Assembly (NCBI GenBank): GCA_022606425.2
Contig: JAHDVF020001259.1
Location: forward strand, 1 to 64,000
From: Lepidostoma basale
Lineage: Eukaryota > Arthropoda > Insecta > Trichoptera > Lepidostomatidae
Direction: 5' to 3'
Length of the DNA: 64,000 nucleotides
Shown: positions 50,885 to 60,410 of the stretch, piece by piece
How the letters are laid out: each line of letters begins with the position of its first letter
Position numbering within the stretch: position 1 is the first letter of the stretch
Position numbers and translations under genes: made by a program
The notes under the pieces: generated by a model
Told to the model about the DNA's origin: nothing
Database searches by the model: none
The model's input: the letters and a program-made list of their open reading frames with translations, nothing else

Positions 50885-51290
50885 GAACTTTTACCAAGAA
50901 ATTTCAATTAAAAACATTAATTATGTTATACAGGTAAAAGCATGATTTTCGCAAATAAAAAGGAAATGCATGCCTTGCAAAGATTTTCCACACGTTCACG
51001 GATTCTATGCATTCAGTCAGATGGGCGAGAAAACAGAGACGCAATAACAAATATAATACTTAATGTAGACGTAAATTTACAAGATTGAAGTATTTTTTTC
51101 ATTACTGACAATGAGTAATGCAATAAATACTGTCACTTACTTTTTACTGGGACTCGGATATTTAATATAATCATATGATTATTAGCCAAACAATGACACC
51201 AGCTTACCTGAAATAAAAAAGAAAAACAAATTTTAGTTTCACTTTAATTTAACAACATACAACTGTCTTTATTAAACAATTTTTTTTACT
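50885..51290. other. No gene recognised
   Basis: A short open stretch near 50950-51060 (KKEMHALQRFSTRSRIL) has no recognised family. AACTTTTACCAAGAAATTTC at 50885-50904 weakly resembles the P2 tail. Confidence 0.35.
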
Positions 51291-51296
51291 TAAAAA

Positions 51297-51905
51297 AAAC
51301 GAATACCGAGTATTTAAATCAATAGAATTAGAATTTCTTATAATATCTCCAATATGAGCAGAACATAGCTCATTATAATGAATAAGGAATTTTAAATGTA
51401 TACAAATACTTGTAGTCAAATACTGGATTTTTTTTAAGGATTAATTGTATCTCAATAGAGACGAATATGTTAATTGTTTCTGGGAACAGAATATGATGGT
51501 CGAGACACTTACAGGACTATAATTGGTTGGGTTAAGCGATCGCTTTATGTTAACAACATTCCCCATTGCGCCCTTCTTATGACCACCACGTCTGACAAAT
51601 TTTCGGAAGATGTATACGAGTATATGCCACCATGTTGAAAAACACTTCACATTTTTAATTCAATCTACACTAGCGACATCCATTAGGATAAGTTGTAAGA
51701 ATTGAGCAAAAAAACTTTATTAATGCAATGTGAAAAACTAAGCAATTGTCTTACATTGTTGCACATCCCCAATTTACATCTTCGTCTGTATTGAGATACA
51801 ATTAATCCTTAAAAAAAATAAGGCATTTGTTCATGTCCAAGTTTGAAACCAAGTCCTCTATATCAGGAGTCAAACGTTGTGTCCTCTAAACTACCACGCG
51901 ATTGA
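51297..51905 (-). mobile_element. T2 SINE split by R1
   Basis: The body (51297-51392, GAGTATTTAAATCAATAGAA and GAGCAGAACATAGCTCATT) continues after the R1 insertion with the tRNA-like head (51817-51905: CATGTCCAAGTTTGAAACC, CTCTAAACTACCACGCG). The order matches the uninterrupted copy at 45.2-45.4 kb. Confidence 0.75.
51393..51816. mobile_element. R1 repeat, 424 bp, with 12-bp TSD and inverted ends
   Basis: Begins with ATGTATACAAATACTTGTAG and TTAAGGATTAATTGTATCTC and ends with the inverted GTATTGAGATACAATTAATC CTTAA. The terminal inverted repeat (AAGGATTAATTGTATCTCAA and its continuation) is about 40 bp. AATAAGGMATTT flanks it (51381-51392 and 51817-51828, one mismatch). No coding capacity. 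Confidence 0.82.
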
Positions 51906-52061
51906 CGTAAATATTTTAATGAATATTTGTGTTGTAAATTATACAAGTTTAAAAATATATATAGTTTTCTAACTAGGTCAAAGGTAACAAAAACCCTTCG
52001 TGAAGGTATATTTGAACAGTTTTCTGTAATCATGACGCATTTTAGCTCATTTTGTTATGAA

Positions 52062-52306
52062 TCAAATCAAATCAAATCAGTTTATTTACTCAAAAAAACA
52101 CAACAAACAGCATAAATATTGAAGTCATCTATTGAGTACAGGTAAAATATTAAATACATACAACATAATACCAGGAACGCATTAGAGATAGTTCGCAATT
52201 AGGAAGACAACATACTTTCTAAAGTCTAGAGTATTTGTCTTCTGAACGTACTTTCACTAATATGAAAGACGTCGATCTCCGAGGAGACCGCGTTCAGCAG
52301 ACGAAT
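52062..52306 (-). mobile_element. Family E LINE, 3' end
   Basis: Tail ATCAAATCAAATCAAATCAG, the 3' UTR, and the last codons (LLNAVSSEIDVF.. in minus sense at about 52255-52300). Confidence 0.82.
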
Positions 52307-52410
52307 AAGGAAAGAATTATGATCATATCCAGGGAATCCATGTCCTCTAGATTAGGAGTCAAGGGTTATGTTCTCTGGACCACCACCGAATTGAGATGCG
52401 TATGCGGATT
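52307..52410 (-). mobile_element. T2 SINE head
   Basis: CATATCCAGGGAATCCATGT, CCTCTAGATTAGGAGTCAAG and TTCTCTGGACCACCACCG: minus-strand T2 tRNA-like head with a damaged B box. Confidence 0.6.
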
Positions 52411-52900
52411 CCATCTAAAATAATCCTTTCAAAAATAAATATCTACGCATATTGTATTTCCCTATTTGCGTTTCGCAAAATAAAACAATTTCATTTTCAT
52501 TCTCAATTTCGTTGGCGCTCAATAATGGTTAGCGAGTGAGTACGTTAAACAATGCATAAATTAACCCCCTGCGTTGCGCCCCTCACACGTATGGGGTTTC
52601 TGTTAATTTCCAGCCGCAAATAAGGCTTTTTGTTGTGAACTCGACTTAATCAAATTTATACCCTTATCCATTGGGCTGTATTGTATGTATTTAAAAAAGA
52701 AATACCTATCGGTTTGATTTACAAATTTATACAAAATAAGTTGTAGGGCAAAAAAACTTTTGTTTATAAATAATAGTATGGAAAATGGAAAAACAAATGT
52801 ATTTAAAATGGAAAAATAAATGGCATTAAAATAATCTACTACAATTTTTTTTTCTTGAACAATGATATAAAACTCCAAATTTAAAAAAAAATTATACGAA
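52411..52900. other. No gene recognised
   Basis: Unassigned, AT-rich. A 91-codon minus frame (52603-52878) is Phe/Ile/Lys-rich and most likely composition-driven. Confidence 0.4.
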
Positions 52901-52902
52901 TA

Positions 52903-53070
52903 AAGACGTCTGTTATGTGAATAATAGGTAAGTTTTATTATATTTTATGTGAATAATATGTTTTGCCTTGCTAAGGCATTATCAAATGCATTTTGTGTAT
53001 AATGCTTTGACGTTTGATAATGCCTTAGCAATGTAAAACACTTAATTTCTCTAAATTTAATAATAAAATT
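52903..53070. mobile_element. P4 fold-back pair, decayed
   Basis: AAAGACGTCTGTTATGTGAA, the inverted pair GCCTTGCTAAGGCATTATCAA / TTTGATAATGCCTTAGCAA (52970-52990 and 53009-53029) and AATTTAATAATAAAATTCTT. GAAAC has decayed to TAAAAC. Confidence 0.55.
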
Positions 53071-53164
53071 CTTAAACCATTTATAACTATTTAAAGATTT
53101 TTTTTTTAATTTCATGATAGAAGTTTTTAATATAACATTATAAATTATTAAAACAAAAACAAAA

Positions 53165-53232
53165 GTGTGTATTTAGTTTAAATGTTTGAGTCTTCTACCG
53201 GTTTGAGAAGTTCTCTGCCATCTTCTGGACTA
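53165..53232 (-). mobile_element. P6 arm, decayed
   Basis: Minus strand: CAGAAGA, T, GGCAGAGAACTTCTC, AAACCGGTAG (53194-53226). Flank TTTAGTTTAAATGTTTGAGT. Confidence 0.5.
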
Positions 53233-53279
53233 GATTTTTTTTTCATTACTACTGTAAGAGATTTAGAGTAAAGAGAAAG

Positions 53280-53690
53280 AATGAACACTACCAGACTCCC
53301 CTTTATTGCACTATGTAGTGGAACACCTTCTTAAAGATGGAAGAACATCTTGGAATCCACCTCACCTGAGATGTAAATAGTGGTCCACGAGATGGTTCAA
53401 ATAAATTGAAGCCGAATATTGAAACGCAAAACGAATATCGAAATCTTCGGCGACCTTTTTTTTAAAGCTCATTTGGGAAAATCAAACGATCGAAATTTTC
53501 GAACGCGTCAAATTTTCCCTAATGAGCTTAATAAAAAAAAAGGTCGACAACGAATTTGGATTTTTTTGTCTCGAAAAAAAATCTATTTTAGGAAAGCAGG
53601 GGGTCTACACAAAATAGAAGGAATCGGCACGGGACCAAAAAGTTTTGGAACCTCTGGTCTACAGCAAGGAAAAAAATAAGAAGAGATGAA
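53280..53690 (+). mobile_element. Family D LINE, 3' end with a fold-back insert
   Basis: The D part reads TRLPFIALCSGTPS.. and KDGRTSWNPPHLRCK (53300-53400), then resumes at about 53646 (CTGGTCTACAGCAAGGAAAA) with a GAAG tail, as in the copy ending at 13716. Between them (about 53400-53645) lies an unrelated segment with inverted arms GACCTTTTTTTTAAAGCTCAT / ATGAGCTTAATAAAAAAAAAG and an inner CGATCGAAATTTTCGAACG. Confidence 0.6.
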
Positions 53691-54019
53691 TAAATAATAT
53701 TAATTATTTGCATACAATATTGATCAATAAAACATGGCATACTTGTGTAGAGATGGAAAACTTTGAACGAAATTTTGAAAAGTTATAAAATAAAACAAAT
53801 TTACTTGCTCCCATAGACTTTTTACGCATGGACTTGACCTTGGAGACTTGTATACGCCTTAGTATTCGCAGAAACTTCTTCGGCTCTCTGTATTTCTTAT
53901 CAGAAAGACTACAATTTCAATTAACCGATTGTGGAAAACTAAGCTTTACATGTTACATTGAAATTCTAATTTATTTGTGAATTCCATTATATACCATAAA
54001 GGTAAATTGTGTGAGTCCT
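53691..54019. other. No gene recognised
   Basis: Unassigned AT-rich DNA. Confidence 0.4.
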
Positions 54020-54031
54020 CAAAATAATAAA

Positions 54032-54414
54032 ATAAAACATAGTCCATTGTTTTGGCTGAAACACTATGATACTTTAGCATTACACACTGTTAAATTTAAA
54101 ACAACTTTGTTTTATGGATCAAAATTGTATTTTTATTTTTTGCGACAGCTGTTTCGTCAACCTATATTGACATCATCATGTGTAACAATAATTATATCAA
54201 CTGTTAAATTTTCGTGATTTTTCGATGGTCAAAGAATTTTTCAAATTGACAATGGAACAAATACACATAAAGGGTCGAAAAATCACGAAAATTTGACAGT
54301 TGATATATTATTGTAACACCTGATGATGTCAACATAGGTTGACGAAACAGCTGTCGCGAAAAAAAATACTATTGTGATACATAAAACAAAGTTTTTTAAT
54401 TTAACAAAATAATA
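54032..54414. mobile_element. P1 fold-back element, most complete, with ~10-bp TSD
   Basis: Runs from the conserved end ATAGTCCATTGTTTTGGCTG through the left arm (minus-strand core 54144-54178), an inner second inverted repeat (ATATCAACTGTTAAATTTTCG at 54193-54214 and its complement at 54281-54306) and the right arm to ACAAAGTTTTTTAATTT. CAAAATAATA flanks it (54020-54029 and 54415-54424). Confidence 0.8.
54321..54356 (+). ncRNA. Hammerhead-like motif (P1 lineage), intact core
   Basis: CTGATGA, one extra T, stem II GTCAAC-ATAG-GTTGAC, GAAA, palindrome ACAGCTGT, C. Flanking TAACAC (54315-54320) and GCGAAA could form only a weak stem I. The left-arm partner (54144-54178) has ATGATGA in box 1. 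Confidence 0.62.
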
Positions 54415-54440
54415 TATATTTATAGTATTATAAATAAAGG

Positions 54441-54606
54441 AGATATCTTAGACGAATGCGTGAAAATTTGTATATGATAGAGTGTCAAATGCAAATATAA
54501 GTTAATACAGTGCGAATGAAACCGTTACGACTAAAATATTGAAAGAATCGTTAAGATGGTTTGGACACATGGAAAGAAGGAATGAAGAAATAATGGTAAA
54601 GCAAGC
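54441..54606 (+). mobile_element. RTE-A LINE fragment
   Basis: The plus strand reads ILDECVKICI (decayed), YDRVSNANIS, KILKESLRWFGHMERRNEEIM, ending at GTAAAGCAAG. The T1 SINE follows directly. Confidence 0.8.
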
Positions 54607-54608
54607 AT

Positions 54609-54825
54609 ATTTTTTTAATTATTTTAATTTTGTTGAATCGCTCTTAAAATCATTACAGCGCGAGCCAAATGTGAAGGATCTTGCAATCGTATTGATTCTT
54701 GTGACCTGTAATAGGTAGCTAATCTATCGACATTTTGTTGTAACGTTAATTCTGCACTAGACAAATGACAGTGTCACACCGCCATCACCAGGAATCGAAC
54801 TATTCTTCATGACAGCTCCCATGGA
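54609..54825 (-). mobile_element. T1 SINE, degraded head
   Basis: Body GAATCGCTCTTAAAATCATT, AATAGGTAGCTAATCTATCG and GCACTAGACAAATGACAG; head with CCAGGAATCGAACTATTC (B box region). The A box is lost. Confidence 0.75.
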
Positions 54826-55827
54826 TTTTAAATAGGCAACGTGTATGTTAATCGCTCCATTGATAATATTCAACTGACAAAGTAATTACGCGTAGATTTC
54901 ACAGAAACAAGATTCAACATGATTCATCGTGTCACCTTCCATGTGCCATACGACAACAGTGACAAACTTCAGTTGTCACGGCTGGGGTGACTCATTTCCG
55001 TTAAGGGTTAATTTTATTTGTTAAAGAAATTTTAAAATCTTTTATTATTTTTTTTGCATATTATTTATGTTTAGACCTTTAAAAATATAACCCTAAGATA
55101 ATTTTCTAAAATTCTGAAGTTGCAGCTATTTTTGTGACGCACTGACTAAATCGGTCCGGCCGGGACCAATGAATCCCACATTATGGAAACTCTTTTGTAC
55201 TCAATAAATCATTAAAAATCGACTTCGTGAAAGATTGAAAATTGTATGAGGCTGGGATAGCTGATTGAGAAAATTATTATTAAACGACTTAGATCGCGCG
55301 AAACTCGACTCCAAACATTAAACGCGTTTTTCCAAACTGACTTTTTTCGATACTGTTGAAATGATATCTCAAGTTCCAATGTACTGATTTACTTGAAAAT
55401 TTGCACAGAGCTTCTTAATATATCTGAGTATCGCACAACGTAGGGGTTTTCAAAAATATTGCTCTTTAAAAAAAATTCTTAAGTTAAAAAAATAGGGCAA
55501 AAGCGATTTTATTTTTCAAATCGCCGCCGTTGTGCTATTTTTTTTAATTTTCCTACAAAGTGCGATAAGTACATCATTCAAGAATTTTAAAGATGTTTTT
55601 TTTTTTCAGATCACTGGAAATACTGGAATCCTGCCAACCAGGACGTACTATTTTTTTTGACCCCCCATTTTGCCGGCTTGCACCTTTTTTAATTTTGGAT
55701 TTTATTTTATAATTGTACTTTTTTATATTGTTGAAATGTAAATAAATAATTATTTTTAAATACCTTTTTTTATAGCGCCTGATAACGAACCTTTAATCCA
55801 GGCGTCTAGAATAGAATACCTACTTAA
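54826..55827. other. No gene; unassigned
   Basis: Nothing from the known families. Bases 55300-55700 look like the non-coding part of some transposon or old transcript (T-rich runs, GATCACTGGAAATACTGGAA, GCCAACCAGGACGTAC), but I find no second copy in the window and no frame. Confidence 0.4.
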
Positions 55828-56310
55828 TCTTTTTTCTTCTTCTTTTTTTAATAGATCTGACGATCTGTGACACAGAAATCATATCTCGTCGGATGATGAG
55901 ATCCAGCTGTCCCTCCATCTCTTAGGCGGTCTTCCAGGTGGGCGGTATCCGGAGGGAATTTCATAAGCGGCTGTATATGCGAGTCTATCACCATCCATTC
56001 GGGCTACATGGTCCCTCCAGTATCTTCTTCTGGATCGACTCCACTGAAAGATATCCTCTATTTCGCAGGTTTTTCTTATGTCTACATTGCGGACATGATC
56101 TCGGAGGGTTTTTCCAGTAATTGATTTTAGGACCTTCATCTCCGATGTTCTTAGTAGTCCCTTGGTTCGCACAGTGTCAGCCCGCGTCTCTACAGCGTAC
56201 GTCATGATAGGTCGCACGCATGTTTTATAGATTCTGATCTTGCTGTCGATACGCACGTGCTTGTTCATCCAGACCTGATTCTTCAGGCATCCTGACACGG
56301 CAGAGGCTTT
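55828..56310 (-). pseudogene. Family D LINE, 3' part with 139-codon open frame
   Basis: Minus frame 55879-56298 is unbroken: KNKHVR-like NQVWMNKHVRIDSKIRIYK, CVRPIMTYAVETRADTVRTK, KTLRDHVRNVDIRKTCEIED, RRRYWRDHVARMDGDR, RPPGRPPKRWRDSW. The tail is TTCTTCTTC at 55830-55845. Best preserved D copy here. Confidence 0.9.
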
Positions 56311-56677
56311 ACTGACTGACTACTTAATCTATGTGAGAATAATCGTTGTTTGCAATTTATAACCATGCTGCATTTTACCTCGAGGTGAAGCATATTATAA
56401 CTCAAATCTGGCATAGGGGTTGTTAGGGAGCGCGAAAACATTATCGTCGGCATACATCAATTAAACAAACACGCTTTAATTTGAAATAGTTTCGTTTAAA
56501 CAAAGATTTCTACACATTTGCATAAGTAAATGGATGTGGAATATTGTTTTATGGTAACGAGTTCTGCTCGCGGGGCAACATAGAAAAATAATACGTATTT
56601 GAATAGTCATAATTTCTTGGCGAATATCTTATATTATTAAATTAACTCCGCTTACAATGTTGATACCAGCTTGAAAG
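56311..56677. other. No gene recognised
   Basis: Unassigned. Confidence 0.4.
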
Positions 56678-57430
56678 AGCTTCTACATCCAGAGATCTCG
56701 GTATTCTGTTCGATGCTCAATTATCGTTCAATCTTCACATAGTTGCTCTATGTAATAGTTCCATTAAAATGCTTGGATTTGTTTTTAGGAATGCCAAGAT
56801 ATTTTCGAACACACAGGTACTTCGGGTGTTGTATAATTCCCTGGTAAGAAGTCGGCTGGAATATAGTTCCGTTATTTGGTCACCGCCTGGGATCCGATAT
56901 TCTCTGATGGTGGAGCGAGTGCAGAAAAAATTTCTGCGCTTTCTTTACCTCAGGGAGCGCGGTTATTACCCGTGGCTCTTTCCGACTGAATTCTTGCTAG
57001 GTATGCTAAGCTACCAATCATTGGAGAGAAGGAGGAACATTCACTTGGTAGTTCACTTCTTTCAGCTGATTGGCGGCCGTATACAGAACTCGGATGTCCT
57101 GAGTGATGTAGATCTATTTGTCCCTGATAATTACCTTCGTCAAAGACAGCACAGATTGTTTTATTTGCCACGCTGCAGAACCAACCTGCCAATGGTTATG
57201 CCTGTGGGTAGGGCAATCTTATTGCTTAATCGGATCGCCTCGGAGGTCGACATATTTCGTGATAGTGTGAGTTGCCTCAGGGATGCAATATCAATGTTAT
57301 GATTTTTTCTTATTCTTAAGCTTAATTTTTATTTTTTTAATGCTTATCTGTTTATAATGTAATTACAAACGATTTGAAATTGTATGTCTGTAATGTTTGT
57401 GATTAACATCAAAATAAATGAAATGAAAAT
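56678..57430 (+). pseudogene. Family E LINE (E2), 3' part with 177-codon open frame
   Basis: Preceded by RDLGILFDAQLSFNLHI, the frame 56769-57302 reads MLGFVFRNAKIFSNTQVLRV, SLVRSRLEYSSVIWSP, FLRFLYLRERGYYPWLFP, FVPDNYLRQRQHRLFYLP, RCRTNLPMVMPVGRAILLLN and ASEVDIF. The 3' UTR (TTGTATGTCTGTAATGTTTG) and tail ATCAAAATAAATGAAATG follow. The RT palm is missing. Confidence 0.9.
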
Positions 57431-57599
57431 ACATCTAATTTCTCAATTCAAAGGTTATTCGAAAAACCTTACAAGGAATCAGTTACCAACTATCGCGTAT
57501 GACATGAGTATCTATAAAAAAATCGATGGTATTTTTAGTTTTACATTGATTATTTATTGTTTCTTGAAAAATGATGTAAAACTCCATGTAAACTTAGGA

Positions 57600-57893
57600 G
57601 GAGGTTCTTCAAAGAATCGAAGGAGGAAGGCACCTGCTCAGGACCTTGCCCGAAAGACGTGCAAGATGGATCGGCCATGTAATAAGACAAGAAGGCCTCT
57701 TGCATGCCATAATGGAGGGTATGACCGAGAAGACAAACTCTAGGGGACGCCCACGCCAAGAGCACCTGGAGGACCTGTTGGTGGACGTGCGCTGCTCATC
57801 ATATGCAAATTTCAAAAGAGCCGCACAAGACAGGGAAGAATGGAAGAGAAGAATAGAAGAAATTGCTGCAAACCAATCCCAGGATTGACACCA
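57600..57893 (+). mobile_element. Family F LINE, 3' end
   Basis: Frame 57646-57888 reads ERRARWIGHVIRQEGLLHAI, GMTEKTNSRGRPRQEHLEDL and DREEWKRRIEEIAANQ. RGRP followed by a hydrophobic segment and DREEWR is a LINE C-terminal signature. The 3' end is immediately followed by a P3 arm, as at 59.6-59.9 kb. Confidence 0.8.
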
Positions 57894-58385
57894 GAGAGAG
57901 ATTTAAAAAATATTTTAAAACACGATATGTTTCGGAGGATACATCCATCTTCAGGTGTAAAAATATGATCGACGTCTTTCATATTAGTGAAGATACGCTC
58001 AGGAGATAAATACTCGACTTTAGAAAGTATCTTGTCGTCCTAATGTCAAACCATCTCTAATGCGTTCCTGGTACTATGTTATATTTTTATAATATTTTGT
58101 CTATACTCAATAGATTATTTAAACATTTTCCTGTTTGTAATGTCTTTTGAGTGAATAAACTGATTTGATTTGATTATTTCTTACTGTTAAAAAAAAAATT
58201 AGTACTTATAACAATTAGCCCAGGTAAATTTTTAAATTTGAACTATTGTACCGAATTTAAAATGTTTTTTTTATTTTTATATTAGTTTTTCTTTGTTTAG
58301 TTTTTATTATATTTTTACACCTGAAGATAGAGGTATCCTTCGAAACACGTCATGTTTTTTAATATATTTTTTAACAATTATTGGA
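57894..58385. mobile_element. P3 fold-back with an E 3' end inside
   Basis: Left arm: minus-strand core 57924-57954 (CTGAAGA, T, GGA..TCC, GAAACATATC). Then a plus-strand family E 3' end (57967-58178), then P3 interior and the right arm core 58321-58351 (CTGAAGA, T, AGAGGTATCCTTC, GAAACACGTC). The E tail/P3 junction (GATTTGATT-ATTTCTTACTG) is the same as at 60065-60070, seen there in reverse. Confidence 0.7.
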
Positions 58386-58454
58386 TTAACAAAAGTTATA
58401 TTCAATTTCCTAAGTATAAAGGTATGAAGGTATATTAAGGTAATGAAGGTATAT

Positions 58455-58560
58455 TATGAGGAATTGGGAGTATCAGGTATGCCAGGAAAGAACAGTGTGG
58501 CAGTACGTTACTTCTGCCTACCCTTTCGGAGGCACAGCGTGATAGTAGGTTAGTTAGTTA
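58455..58560 (+). mobile_element. RTE-A 3' tip
   Basis: TATCAGGTATGCCAGGAAAG, CTGCCTACCCTTTCGGAGGC, GCGTGATAG and a TTAG tail. Confidence 0.8.
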
Positions 58561-58637
58561 GATATGTCAATAGATGCCTTAAACATGTTTCTGTATGTAA
58601 TGTCTTTTGAGTTAATAAACTGATTTGATTTGAAGAA
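58561..58637 (+). mobile_element. Family E tail fragment
   Basis: TGTCAATAGATGCCTTAAAC, GTAATGTCTTTTGAGTTAAT and AAACTGATTTGATTTGA: the last 75 bp of the E 3' UTR. Confidence 0.75.
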
Positions 58638-59207
58638 CGGTTCGAACACGAAACGAGGCAAAAATGGAGCAATATAAAATCGAGATGAAGAATATTCAGA
58701 AGACAATTTGAATAAGTTAATTGAATCTGTATTGAAAACGTGATAACTCAAGTCGCATTCCGCGATAATAAGAGAAAACTACGCCGGGACCCAATTAATA
58801 TGGAAATGCCAGTACATAGTGACGCAAGAAACTTACACAAGTTAGACAATAAAATCCCGCGGAGGGATGCAAATATCTGCCCTACGTGGGAACAGACTAA
58901 CCCGACCGGGGCGGGGTAAGTTATGTAAAGCAAATATTTATTGAACCAAGCCCTCATACATATGAAATACTCCCGGCAAAGTAACGGTACACCTCTTTGT
59001 TCGTACGAATGTCTACCTGAATTAGGAGCGAGTTGGAAGGAATGAAACACACTAATGCTGAAAGCCCACCATCACACAGTCGCGTACACGTGTATATCGC
59101 TGTTTTGTTTATACTTAACACATTCATAACACGAATTTCCTTCGTAATGTTACCCCTCCCATACTTGAAACTTGTATACTACGTTTGCTTAAAAATTATA
59201 CGACATA
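58638..59207. other. Unrecognised region with a 100-codon minus frame
   Basis: Less AT-rich around 58740-59050, where minus frame 58748-59050 is open (Leu/Ser/Cys-rich, with a hydrophobic middle). No homolog that I recognise and no repeat copy in the window. Confidence 0.3.
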
Positions 59208-59508
59208 TCTAACTAACTCACCTACAATCACGCTGTGTCTCCGAAAGGGTAGGCTGATATAATGTATATAATAATAATAATAATAAATTGGATCATTTAT
59301 AGAGTGCCATATTTATTAATTACTCATCTCAAGGGCGCTGTAGAAAATGCTCCGTTTTATGAACTAGTTAAAAAATAAACATATTTAGAATGAGGGCTGC
59401 ACCCTATGCAGTCGATCAACCCCTCTTATCAGGAAAGGATAATTTGAAAAGGTTCTTCACACTGTTCTTTCCTGACAAACCTGATTCTCCCAATTCCTCA
59501 TCATTCAT
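59208..59508 (-). mobile_element. RTE-A 3' tip split by a T3 repeat
   Basis: The tip (59208-59262, CTAACTAACTCACC to GGGTAGGCTGATATAATG) resumes at 59454-59508 (CTTCACACTGTTCTTTCCTGAC, CCTCATCATTCATA). In between lies T3 (59263-59453): ATA repeats, GATCATTTATAGAGTGCC, CAAGGGCGCTGTAGAAAATG. Confidence 0.7.
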
Positions 59509-59619
59509 AGTCTTATACTTAGAAAATTGAAAACAACTTTGTTTAGTCTACTAATTATTTAAAAATTGATATTTAATTGACGTTTTAAAAACTGATTGAT
59601 GATCAAGAATTAAAGTAGG

Positions 59620-59874
59620 AAAGCACCTGTTCAGGACCTTGTCCGCAAGGCGTGCAAGATGGATCGGCCATGTAATACGACAAGAAGGCCTCTTGCATGC
59701 CATAATGGAGGATATGACCGAGGGGATAAACTCTAAGGGACGCCCACGCCGATAGTACCTGGAGGACCCGTTGGTAGACGTGCGCTGCTCATCATATGCA
59801 GATTACAGGGAAGAATGGAAGAGAAGAATAAAAGAAATTGCTGCAAACCAATCCCAGGATTGAAACCAGAGAGA
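59620..59874 (+). mobile_element. Family F LINE, 3' end (second copy)
   Basis: Same order as 57600-57893 with a 20-30 bp deletion after TCATCATATGCA and several substitutions (CACCTGTTCAGGACCTTG, GGATCGGCCATGTAATACG, AACCAATCCCAGGATTG). It is again followed directly by a P3 arm. Confidence 0.8.
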
Positions 59875-60068
59875 GATTTTAAAAAAATATTTAAAAACAC
59901 GACATGTTTCGGTGGATACCTCCCCATCTTCAGGTGTAAAAATATAATAAAAACTAAATAAACAAAAAACTTATAAAAAAACATTTAAAATTCGATACAA
60001 TAGTTCAAATTTAAAAATTAACCCGGGATATTTGTTATAAGTACGATTTTTTTTAACAGTAAGAAATT
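59875..60068 (-). mobile_element. P3 arm and interior
   Basis: Minus-strand core 59901-59933: CTGAAGA, T, GG-loop-CC (GGGGAGGTATCCACC), GAAA, palindrome ACATGT, C. The interior to 60068 is the reverse complement of 58185-58320. Confidence 0.65.
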
Positions 60069-60192
60069 ATCAAATCAAATCAGTTTATTAACTCAAAAGA
60101 CGTTACAAACCGCAAAATGTTTGAAGCATCTATTGAGTACAGGTAAAATATTATAAAAATACAACATAAAACCAGGAACACATTAGAGGTGG
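60069..60192 (-). mobile_element. Family E 3' UTR fragment
   Basis: ATCAAATCAAATCAG, CTCAAAAGACGTTACAAAC and CATCTATTGAGTACAGG, ending near ACATTAGAGGTGGTTC. Confidence 0.75.
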
Positions 60193-60300
60193 TTCCTGGA
60201 TGGAGATCAACAGCTGGAAGTCAACCTCGCAGGAGGCCGATTCCTCTTAAGAAACAGGCATCGAGGCCTTCACTTAGAATAAGAAGAGTATGAAAGTGAT
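60193..60300 (+). mobile_element. Family D end fragment
   Basis: CTGGATGGAGATCAACAGC, TGGAAGTCAACCTCGCAGG read as NSWKSTSQEAD and a worn AGAATAAGAAGAG end, comparable with DSWKSTSLEEK at 12.3 kb. Confidence 0.5.
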
Positions 60301-60410
60301 AAAATCTTGAAAGGGCAAACTTCGAAATTTAAATGATTAATTAATAATAACAATACTATTTATTGTTTCTTAAACAATAATGTAAAAATTCATATTTAAT
60401 AAAAGTTTCT

